From positions 1 through 64,000 of the forward strand of contig JAPKBN010000005.1 of NCBI GenBank assembly GCA_026421215.1: a DNA stretch of 64,000 bases, written 5' to 3'. The stretch's first letter is position 1, and the number at the start of each line of letters is the position of its first letter. The stretch comes from Dehalococcoidia bacterium. Its GTDB lineage: Bacteria; Chloroflexota; Dehalococcoidia; Lucifugimonadales; Lucifugimonadaceae. This document shows positions 40,666 to 48,677 of this stretch, piece after piece. Under the pieces are notes generated by a model, which did not search any database, had not been told where the DNA came from, and saw nothing but the letters and a program-made list of their open reading frames with translations. Made by a program: the position numbers and the translations under genes.

Positions 40666-41484
40666 CTACTCTGAAGTGGTCGGTAAACGCATGGGAAGGC
40701 CGCGGTCTGATAGATACTGTTTGGCCTCCGCCACCGAGTATTCTCCGAAGTGGAAAATACTCGCCGCCAGAACGGCGTCGGAATGTCCCTCGTAGAGAGC
40801 GTCGTACATGTGGTCCAGATTTCCTGCGCCGCCGCTTGCGATCACCGGAATACTGACCGTATCGGATATGGCCCGGAGAAGTTCCAGATCGTACCCGCCT
40901 TTCTGGCCGTCAGTGTCCATGCTGGTGATGAGAATCTCTCCAGCGCCCAACTCCGCTCCGTGCTGCGCCCACTTGACGGCGTCCTGTGCGGTCGGATTTC
41001 GTCCACCGTGAGTGAACACAAGCCACGGGGACTCTGCGACGAGGTCCGGGCGGTTCTCAGGAGTGACATCGCCAGGCGTATCGACGCGTTTGGCGTCGAT
41101 GGCGAGAACTATGCACTGTGCTCCGAACTCGGCGGAAGCTTCCCGGATCAGCTCCGGCCGGTTGATGGCAGCCGTGTTCATAGAAACTTTGTCTGCACCC
41201 GCTTCCAGCATCCGTCGAACATCTTCGACCGATCGTATCCCGCCTCCGACCGTAAGGGGAATAAATACCTCGGACGAAACGCGTCTAACTACTTCCACCA
41301 TAGTGTCCCGGTCATCGGAACTGGCGGTTATGTCTAGAAATACCAGTTCATCGGCACCGGCTTCGTTGTAAAAACGGGCCATCTCGGCGGGATCACCAGC
41401 GTCGCGCAGATTTACAAAGCTGACGCCTTTGACGACCCGTCCGCGGTCGATATCCAGGCACGGGATGATTCGGTGGGCAAGCAT
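40666..41484 (-). CDS. hisF: Imidazole glycerol phosphate synthase subunit HisF
   Basis: [51 protein letters not shown]. Confidence 0.96.
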   Translation of the reverse strand: MLAHRIIPCLDIDRGRVVKGVSFVNLRDAGDPAEMARFYNEAGADELVFLDITASSDDRDTMVEVVRRVSSEVFIPLTVGGGIRSVEDVRRMLEAGADKVSMNTAAINRPELIREASAEFGAQCIVLAIDAKRVDTPGDVTPENRPDLVAESPWLVFTHGGRNPTAQDAVKWAQHGAELGAGEILITSMDTDGQKGGYDLELLRAISDTVSIPVIASGGAGNLDHMYDALYEGHSDAVLAASIFHFGEYSVAEAKQYLSDRGLPMRLPTTSE

Positions 41485-41490
41485 CTCTGC

Positions 41491-42060
41491 CTACTTTTCG
41501 ACCAGGACCAGATACCTTGATTTGCCGATGACACGCCGGGCTTTGATCGGCAACTTAATCTTATCGATCAGCTTCTCGACGTCTTCCAAAGCCATCCGTT
41601 CTTTCAGTGGTGGCCCGATGGTCATCTCCTCTTTCTTCCACTCCATGATGACGATCCATCCGCCTTTCTTGACGATCCGTTTCACGTCACGCATCAGGCG
41701 TGTGGGAGAAGAGGTCTCGTGCAGTACGTTGGAAAGTAGTGCGATATCAACGGACGAGTCATCGAGCGGGATTTTTGCTTCCGTGGACAACACCGTTTCG
41801 ATGTTGTTTACGCGTACTACTTCAGCCTGTTTTACGACAATGTCCAGCATTCCCTGCTGCACATCTATGGCATGGACCTTTCCGTCGTACAGGTACTTGG
41901 CAAGTGGGACGCTGAAATAGCCCGGGCCCGAGCCAATGTCAGCGACCGTCATATCGGTCCGGAGCGGTAACTCGGCGATGAGGAGATTCGGGTCAACGGC
42001 ACCGGGGTCCGACTTCGATAGCAGGACGTCAGCGCGTTCGACCGGGAACTTTGTCGGCAT
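41491..42060 (-). CDS. Class I SAM-dependent methyltransferase
   Basis: VADIGSGPGYFSVPLAKYL...AIDVQQGMLD...DIALLSNVLHE. Confidence 0.85.
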   Translation of the reverse strand: MPTKFPVERADVLLSKSDPGAVDPNLLIAELPLRTDMTVADIGSGPGYFSVPLAKYLYDGKVHAIDVQQGMLDIVVKQAEVVRVNNIETVLSTEAKIPLDDSSVDIALLSNVLHETSSPTRLMRDVKRIVKKGGWIVIMEWKKEEMTIGPPLKERMALEDVEKLIDKIKLPIKARRVIGKSRYLVLVEK

Positions 42061-42085
42061 AAATGTATCTGTCTCTATTCACTGA

Positions 42086-42811
42086 TCAGGAATGCGCCTG
42101 GATCGCGGAGACGGCCTCCGCCAGATCAAGAGCGCCGGTATAGATGGCCTGGCCAAGCACCGCCCCATCGACTCCAAGTTCTTTGAGCCTGAGTAGGTCA
42201 TCGATCGAAGAGATGCCGCCAGCTATAAGGATACGACAGGTAGTGTTGTCCAGTATCTCAGCCGCGGCAGCAAAGTTAGGGTGCCCCATGGTGGCATCTC
42301 GATTGATATCTGTGTACTGGATGCGTGAAACGCCCAGATCGGCCATATTTCGCACCATGTCCAGCGCCCGAATACCCGCAGAGGTGGTCCACCCGCGCGT
42401 GGCTACGACGCCATCACGGGCGTCTATCCCGACGACCACACACTCGGTCCCTAGGTCGGCGATAGCGGCTTGGACCTCGTCCGGCGTTTCGACCGCGGCC
42501 GTTCCAAACACCACACGCGCCACGCCGTCCTCAACCAGCGCAGCGGCTGTTCGGGCGTCCCTTATGCCACCAGAAACCTGTAGAGGGATCGTCGCAGCGG
42601 CGGCCATCTCTGCGACCACTCCGGCGTTGGTACGCGTGCCGTCACGCGCTCCGTCCAGGTCAACGATGTTCACGCGGGTCGCACCCGCGGTCTCAAAACG
42701 CCGCAATACAGACAAGGGATCGTCATCGAACACGGTTTCACGAGCATAGTCACCCTGGTGGAGGCGAACACACTTGCCGCTTCTCAGGTCGATCGCGGGG
42801 ATCACATCCAT
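42086..42811 (-). CDS. hisA: ProFAR isomerase HisA
   Basis: VIPAIDLRSGKCVRLHQGDYARETVFDDDPLSVLRRFETAGA. Confidence 0.95.
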   Translation of the reverse strand: MDVIPAIDLRSGKCVRLHQGDYARETVFDDDPLSVLRRFETAGATRVNIVDLDGARDGTRTNAGVVAEMAAAATIPLQVSGGIRDARTAAALVEDGVARVVFGTAAVETPDEVQAAIADLGTECVVVGIDARDGVVATRGWTTSAGIRALDMVRNMADLGVSRIQYTDINRDATMGHPNFAAAAEILDNTTCRILIAGGISSIDDLLRLKELGVDGAVLGQAIYTGALDLAEAVSAIQAHS

Positions 42812-42845
42812 GAAACGACGCTTTTCTGGAAAATTAACATGTGAA

Positions 42846-43532
42846 TCAGACCACCCGTGACGCAGCAGTGTCAGCTACGTGGCGTACGAAGTTTGTATAT
42901 ATCTGGAGACCACGATCCGCGCTCTTCTCCGGGTGGAACTGGGTGGCGATGAGCTCGCCTTTCACCACGGCGGCGCAAACAGGTCCGCCGTACTCAGTCG
43001 TGGCGGCGTTATCGGCAGGATTTGACGGCAGGCAGTGGAAGCTGTGGACGAAATAAAAATATGACCCATCAGGTATCCCCCTGAACACCGGGTGTCTGTC
43101 TTCGTCTTCGGCGGTGAAGTTCACCGAGTTCCAGCCCATGTGGGGCACCTTAAGTATCCGACCGTCTCCGACCGATTGATCGACATCGAACCTGGTTACT
43201 CGCCCGTCGATAAGCCCAAGACCCGGCAGCTTCCCCTCGTCTGAGTCAGGGAAAAGGAGTTGCATACCCAAGCACACAGACATCAGTGGCCTTCCAGAAA
43301 GTGCAAATTCACGGATGGGCTCTATGAGGTTCAACTCTCCAAGTGCACGCATAGCTGCGTCCGCGGCACCAACGCCGGGCAACAATGCTCCGTCGGCGTT
43401 TAGGAGGGCTTCTGCGGAACCTGTCACCTCGACATCGGCCCCACAGAGCTCAAGCGCCTTGCTGACACTGTGAATGTTCGCCGCTCTGTGATTTATCACC
43501 ACGATGCGAGGCTTGGATTGTTGTTGGCTCAA
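42846..43532 (-). CDS. hisH: Imidazole glycerol phosphate synthase glutaminase subunit HisH
   Basis: LLPGVGAADAAMRAL, MSVCLGMQLLFPDSDEG, MGWNSV, ATQFHPEKSADRGLQI. Confidence 0.95.
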   Translation of the reverse strand: MSQQQSKPRIVVINHRAANIHSVSKALELCGADVEVTGSAEALLNADGALLPGVGAADAAMRALGELNLIEPIREFALSGRPLMSVCLGMQLLFPDSDEGKLPGLGLIDGRVTRFDVDQSVGDGRILKVPHMGWNSVNFTAEDEDRHPVFRGIPDGSYFYFVHSFHCLPSNPADNAATTEYGGPVCAAVVKGELIATQFHPEKSADRGLQIYTNFVRHVADTAASRVV

Positions 43533-43698
43533 AAGTAGGTTCTCGGTTTTATTTCTCGGTTACACACTTGAGTGTGCGGACACAAAATTTACGGGTCCAT
43601 GCGTGGCACTTATATTCTATGACCATCGCCCCGAACCGCCACGCTTTTTGACCGGTCTGGAACTCAAAGCTAGAATAAGTGGTAGAAATCACGTGAGT

Positions 43699-44112
43699 AT
43701 GCACCCGAACCCGAATCTCTCGAATCGGGACGCCTATCGCCCGGAGGTCCAGTTGGTAAGCACTTCCAAGCCAGCAATCCCTGCAAATACGATCTACATC
43801 ACCGAGAAGGCAGCTTCCAAAGTAAAGCAGTACGCTGTCCGAGACGATATGGAGACATTCGGCCTGAAGGTCGCCGTAAAAGGCGGCGGTTGTTCCGGGC
43901 TTGAGTACGTACTGGATATCGTCGAAGGACCACAGGATGACGACAAAATAATCGAGCATCACGGGTTAGAACTTTACGTCCCGAAGAAGAGTTACATTTT
44001 CCTGGCCGGGACCGAGCTCGATTTTTCGGACGGATTGAACGGAAAAGGGTTTGTGTTCACGAACCCTAACGCAACCCGCACATGCGGCTGCGGCGACTCG
44101 TTCTCCGCTTAG
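43699..44112 (+). CDS. HesB/IscA family iron-sulfur assembly protein
   Basis: LKVAVKGGGCSGLEYVLDIV...KGFVFTNPNATRTCGCGDSFSA. Confidence 0.93.
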   Translation: MHPNPNLSNRDAYRPEVQLVSTSKPAIPANTIYITEKAASKVKQYAVRDDMETFGLKVAVKGGGCSGLEYVLDIVEGPQDDDKIIEHHGLELYVPKKSYIFLAGTELDFSDGLNGKGFVFTNPNATRTCGCGDSFSA

Positions 44113-44120
44113 GAAGTAAC

Positions 44121-45104
44121 GTGCCCTCGAGTCTCGACAACTTCGACGCTGGGTACGACGCGCTGTCCACCGGCGTCGCCATCCTTGATCGGTCACACAT
44201 GGGGCGTGTGGTCGCGTCCGGCAGCGATGCTCTTGATTTGATCAATCGATTTTCCACCAACGAAACTACTGGGTTGGCCGATGGCGATGTTGTAGTCACG
44301 GTCCTCACGTCCCAGATCGGACGCGTACTGGAACTGATCACCGTTGTACGCCGCTCCGCGACCGAGAGCATCCTCATGACGGGACTGAACGCCGAAGACA
44401 CGGTCATCCAATGGTTGGATCGTTACAACTTCGGCGAGGACTGCGATTTCGACGTTTCGACAGCGACGTCAGCGCAGATGACGATTTCAGGCCCGAAAGC
44501 AACGGACCTGGGGATTAACCTTCCCGAACCGGGCCGTTATACAACCGCAGAGATCGATGGGGTTGAGGTCCACATCGTGGCGATCTCAGGGCCGTCACTG
44601 GCGTCATACGAGGTGCTGATAGATGAGAAGTCTCAGGCCAGCACGGTCTGGGACGGACTTCTCGCCAGAGGCGGCGTTCCCACAAGCGAAGATGCCTTCG
44701 ACGTGCTCCGAGTGGAGAAGGGATTATCCGCCCGCAGCAGCGAGATTTCGAACGAAGCGAACCCTCTTGAAGCGGGGCTTCTGCCTTATGTCGATTTCGA
44801 CAAAGGCTGTTACATGGGGCAGGAAATAATCGCGCGTCTGGACACGTACGACAAGTTACAGCGACGGCTTGTCGGGTTGTTGTCGGAGTCAGGTACAGCG
44901 CTGTCCGTCGATTCGTCACTTAAAGCCGGAGACCGGGAAGTTGGACGCATCACGTCCGCGGTCACTTCACGTTCGCTCGGCCGACCGATTGCGATGGCAT
45001 ATGTCCGCAAGGCGCATACCGGGCCCGGGACCGTATTGGAGAGCGTCAACGGTCCCGTTGAGGTCGTAGAACTGCCCTTCGCGGCAGAGGTCATCCCCGG
45101 TTAA
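44121..45104 (+). CDS. YgfZ/GcvT-like folate-binding protein
   Basis: GKGCYMGQEIIARLDTYDKLQRRLVGLL-type motif (here DKGCYMGQEIIARLDTYDKLQRRLVGLL); GTG start 8 nt after iscA. Confidence 0.88.
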   Translation: MPSSLDNFDAGYDALSTGVAILDRSHMGRVVASGSDALDLINRFSTNETTGLADGDVVVTVLTSQIGRVLELITVVRRSATESILMTGLNAEDTVIQWLDRYNFGEDCDFDVSTATSAQMTISGPKATDLGINLPEPGRYTTAEIDGVEVHIVAISGPSLASYEVLIDEKSQASTVWDGLLARGGVPTSEDAFDVLRVEKGLSARSSEISNEANPLEAGLLPYVDFDKGCYMGQEIIARLDTYDKLQRRLVGLLSESGTALSVDSSLKAGDREVGRITSAVTSRSLGRPIAMAYVRKAHTGPGTVLESVNGPVEVVELPFAAEVIPG

Positions 45105-45116
45105 CGAGAAGCAAGG

Positions 45117-45980
45117 TCAGACCAGCGGCCAAGGGACGTTGTAATACTCGTCCAGCATTGGGAAAACTGCGTCCTCAAGGATCGTGTCTATTCGATCTCG
45201 AAGCCCGTCGATGTCGCCCTCGGACAGCACTGATTTGAGCTCGGCCAGCAGCGCTGCATGCGGCTCCGGATCCGCATCTGGCTCGGTATCCTGAGTTGAG
45301 TCCGGGGCCAATCTAGGTCTAAGCCGTTTCAGGCTATCTACCAGTCCGGCGTTAAACGGCTGGCCACAAAACTCGAACATCACCGTTCGGACCCGTGCAT
45401 ACGGGTTGAATGTAAGACCGTGATCGATCGCCCACACCTTGCCGTCCGCGTCCTTCAGACAGGCGCCGCCCTTCCGATCAGCGTTATTAACGATGACGTC
45501 AAATCCGGCGATCGACTCGAACTGCCCGGATTGCTCATCACGCATCGTGAAATAAGTCTCTTCCGCATCGGCATGGATAAACATCTGCACGCTCCCCTCC
45601 CCGTGCGGCCCGTCTCGTATGACCGTCGGTGGGATCGCCGGCCAACCCAGTATTCGGCTGAGGAGGTACGACGCCCGTTCGCGATTGTGCAACCCACGGG
45701 GGAAGTCCCTCAGTGGACGTTCGCCGGACTGCGGCTTGTACACGCCGAGGAGAGGTACGTCCCCGCCGAGGTTTGTCTCAAAACGCACGATGAACACATA
45801 GTTTGAACCATCCGGATGCAACCCGGTCTCGACGATTTCGGCCGTCTGTAATAGATCAAGAATGTCGTCTTCAGAACGGCCATCCAGAACCGGGCCTCTG
45901 TCCGAATTGAAGGCGTCTTGCAGCGTCATCCGTATGCCTAAATCCCCACAATAAAGGGAGTCACGCTCCTGCGGACTCAC
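45117..45980 (-). CDS. SCO1664 family protein (PI3/4-kinase-like fold)
   Basis: VFIVRF...LLGVYKPQSGERPLRDFPRGLHNRERASYLLSRILGWPAIPPTVIRDGPHGEGSVQMFI...NNADRKGGACL...AIDHGLTF. Confidence 0.82.
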   Translation of the reverse strand: MSPQERDSLYCGDLGIRMTLQDAFNSDRGPVLDGRSEDDILDLLQTAEIVETGLHPDGSNYVFIVRFETNLGGDVPLLGVYKPQSGERPLRDFPRGLHNRERASYLLSRILGWPAIPPTVIRDGPHGEGSVQMFIHADAEETYFTMRDEQSGQFESIAGFDVIVNNADRKGGACLKDADGKVWAIDHGLTFNPYARVRTVMFEFCGQPFNAGLVDSLKRLRPRLAPDSTQDTEPDADPEPHAALLAELKSVLSEGDIDGLRDRIDTILEDAVFPMLDEYYNVPWPLV

Positions 45981-46531
45981 TCCACCGGGACTCCCGTCTT
46001 ACTGTGCCCATTTGACCTAGGACATACGTGTCCGTCCGGTTCTATGGGACTATGGCAGTACGGGCACCAGGGGCGGCCGGCGGCCACGATTTTCTGTCCA
46101 TCTTCCGCCAGTACCCTGGCATGTGAACGCCTGAAGCTGAACTGGACCGCCACCTGTTCTTCCGCCTGTGTTGCTTCAGGGCCGTCATCGTCGTCCCTGT
46201 CGCCAAGATCCGTCGCTTCCATCGTAAAGACGTCGGTGGACGTGTCGTATCGCACCCGCATGTCGCCGACCTTGAATTCGACGTTCACAGGTTCCCCGGT
46301 GTGGGCGTACTCCGGCACGAAAGCAGATGGGGCATCAGGCGGTTTCTGATCTTCAGAAAGCTGACCTATCGCCAGCGCCAGTTGAAGGAGCTGATCTTTT
46401 TCCATCCAGACGATGGCCTGCCCTCGCGAACTACGAGCGGTGATATTAAAGGTCCGTTGCCCCGGTTCGCCGATGGTATCGGCCGCTATCGAATCTACAA
46501 GTCCGAGGTCAACACGTTGATCTTCAGCCAA
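45977..46531 (-). CDS. DUF3090 family protein with C-terminal zinc ribbon
   Basis: GEPGQRTFNITARSSRGQAIVWMEKDQLLQLALAI...FSFRRSHARVLAEDGQKIVAAGRPWCPYCHSPIEPDGHVCPRSNGH. Confidence 0.85.
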   Translation of the reverse strand: MAEDQRVDLGLVDSIAADTIGEPGQRTFNITARSSRGQAIVWMEKDQLLQLALAIGQLSEDQKPPDAPSAFVPEYAHTGEPVNVEFKVGDMRVRYDTSTDVFTMEATDLGDRDDDDGPEATQAEEQVAVQFSFRRSHARVLAEDGQKIVAAGRPWCPYCHSPIEPDGHVCPRSNGHSKTGVPVE

Positions 46532-46673
46532 AGTTCATCCCGTCGGATAGGGCCCGTAATCCTCGGACCCGGATTAAGTTTCCAGTTCGTTCACAGGTTT
46601 AAGCCATTCTAGGTAAAGCCCCACGAGCCTGAAAGGGCTCAATTCGCTCCTTGCGGGAGTCCCGCCGGAGGCT

Positions 46674-47621
46674 TCAACCTCGCAAAAGCGGCAGTAAGCC
46701 TTCGCCGGCCGTCGCAATCTGATCATCAATCTGATCGAACGGCGTTACCCAGCTCAACAGAATATGTCCCGCTCCCGCTTCCCGAAATTCGTTGATACGT
46801 TCTGCGGCCTCCTCGGGTGGGCCGAGTAGAACGTATCGCTCGGCAAGATTCTCGTAACTCCCGGAATAACGATACGCATCGGACAGCCCTTTGGCTGCCG
46901 TAGCTAACGCCTCCTCGTGGGAGGACCCAAACGCAGTCATCAAATGGAGTCCGTAACCAAAATCGGCCTCGTCGCCGCGCCCCGCCTTCTCAAGCATCTC
47001 CCGCACTTTTCCAGCGTCTCTCGCGTACTGCGAAGGCGTAAACAGGTACGGCAGCCACCCGTTTCCGGCGCGTACCGCACGTTCCATCGCCGGCTCGCCT
47101 CGTCCACCCACCCAGATCGGTGGTCCGCCAGGGCTATGCGTAGGGGGCGAGAGGGTGAAACCATCGAAATTAAAGCGCCTCCCATGATGGCTGGCGTCAG
47201 GTCCGGCCCATATAGCGCGCGCCACTTCGATTGTCTCGTCTGTACGAGTGCCGCGCTGATTGAGTGGGATGTCCATCGCCTCAAACTCCGCCGGAAATTC
47301 GCCTGCGACACCTATCCCAAGGATCAGTCGTCCGCCGGATGCGAGGTCCACGACCGCCGCCTCTTTGGCCAACAAGACCGGATGGTGTAGCGGTGCGATG
47401 ACAATGGAGCTGAGCAGTGATACGCGCTCGGTCGCTCCTGCGGCGACGGCGAGTGCGGAAAGAGCGACCTGGGTCGGCCCGATGGGGTCGTCACGCATGA
47501 TGTGTTCGCCTGCGCCCACGAAGTCAAAGCCGTAGTCCTCCGACTGCTTCGCGTGGCGAGCAGTGTCTGCTACATCGCTCAGGTTTACGCCGATTTTCAG
47601 GTCGTTATCTGGCACGTTCAT
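46674..47621 (-). CDS. LLM class flavin/F420-dependent oxidoreductase
   Basis: SEDYGFDFVGAGEHIM, VDLASGGRLILGIGVAGEFPAEFEAMDIPLNQRGTRTDE, GPPIWVGGRGEPAMERA. Confidence 0.85.
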   Translation of the reverse strand: MNVPDNDLKIGVNLSDVADTARHAKQSEDYGFDFVGAGEHIMRDDPIGPTQVALSALAVAAGATERVSLLSSIVIAPLHHPVLLAKEAAVVDLASGGRLILGIGVAGEFPAEFEAMDIPLNQRGTRTDETIEVARAIWAGPDASHHGRRFNFDGFTLSPPTHSPGGPPIWVGGRGEPAMERAVRAGNGWLPYLFTPSQYARDAGKVREMLEKAGRGDEADFGYGLHLMTAFGSSHEEALATAAKGLSDAYRYSGSYENLAERYVLLGPPEEAAERINEFREAGAGHILLSWVTPFDQIDDQIATAGEGLLPLLRG

Positions 47622-48087
47622 GGCTCCTTTTTGCCAATCGCCTCTTTTTCGATTTGACGCCTTCGGGTTTTACTGAAGGCACAGGCTCACCGGCATCCCC
47701 AAGAAAGTAATAGACCGTGTTTGGGCCGACGGATGCAAATCGTTTGCCGATCTCTCGCGCCCGTCGCTCGTACGGCAAGGGATCCAGTGAGCGCAGATAG
47801 TCGTAAAACGAGCCAAACTCCTTACCAATTCGCACGAACTCCGAAGCGTTCGCGACCGTCGCACGTAATTTGCGTTTGTTCCTGATGATTCCCGGGTCCT
47901 GCTGGAGGTGATCGATCAACAGATCCGGCATCTCGGCAACAGTCCCCGGATCAAAGGCGTAGAACACTTCTCTAAACCGGGGCCATCGGAGCGCGACGGG
48001 ATCGCCAGAGAATCCCGATATAAAGATCTTTCGAGTCAGATTATCCAGGTACTCGGCGTCGCTATGTACGGCAGGCGTTTCAGTCAC
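47605..48087 (-). CDS. DNA-3-methyladenine glycosylase I (Tag)-like HhH protein
   Basis: LTRKIFISGFSGDPVALRWPRFREVFYAFDPGTVAEM...DPGIIRNKRKLRATVANA...FASVGPNTVYYFLGDAGEPV; likely GTG start at 48087. Confidence 0.65.
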   Translation of the reverse strand: MTETPAVHSDAEYLDNLTRKIFISGFSGDPVALRWPRFREVFYAFDPGTVAEMPDLLIDHLQQDPGIIRNKRKLRATVANASEFVRIGKEFGSFYDYLRSLDPLPYERRAREIGKRFASVGPNTVYYFLGDAGEPVPSVKPEGVKSKKRRLAKRSHERAR

Positions 48088-48246
48088 ACCAAGATGGTGC
48101 CATACGTAACGGTGCCGTGGGGTGTTTGGGGAGGTGATCATGCGGGTCACCATTGACGGCCTCCAGCGCATGGGATGTCCTTCCGTATAGACGTCAACTC
48201 CAACCATCATCATCCGCAGCAAATAATCGTTTCGTTACGAATTCCG

Positions 48247-48275
48247 TTGCGGTGCGGCGGGACGGGTGCTAGCCT
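48247..48275 (+). promoter_or_regulatory. Possible promoter of the T-box/cimA transcript
   Basis: TTGCGG - 17 nt - TAGCCT. Confidence 0.35.
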
Positions 48276-48327
48276 GAACTGAAGCGTGGTGCTACGTACC
48301 GATCAAAACATGGTCTGCGCGCCGCAT

Positions 48328-48608
48328 GGAGACGAGTAGTTCGGTCCCGGGAACTCGAGCGTGCCCGGTGTGGTGTGAGCAGGTAAGGTCCGGCCGAACA
48401 AACATCCCTCCGTAGCTTCTGCACGAACGGCGGACTGGCTGATTGGTCAGAGCCAAGTATACGTAGACGGGATAGTGGCCCGTTATCTATCACGGGGCCA
48501 TGTTTGTGCCTCTACCAAGCGGCTCGTCCGGCAATTACTAGGCGGGAATTAGGGTGGTACCGCGGGCCTGATTTTTAGCCTGTCCCTTTCTGGGGCGGGT
48601 ATTTTTAT
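48328..48608 (+). promoter_or_regulatory. T-box leader (tRNA-sensing riboswitch) upstream of citramalate synthase
   Basis: GACGAGTAGT start of stem I (48331), GGTGTGGTGTGAGCAGG stem I distal motif, GACGGG..CCCGTTATC stem, canonical T-box AGGGTGGTACCGCGGG (48551-48566), then terminator. Confidence 0.88.
48579..48606 (+). terminator. T-box-controlled intrinsic terminator
   Basis: CCTGTCCC-tttct-GGGGCGGG followed by TATTTTT. Confidence 0.8.
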
Positions 48609-48677
48609 GCCCGTCAATTATTCGAGCGTCCAACCGGTAACCACGCATGGTTGGTCATTCCTACAAGAAGAGATCAG

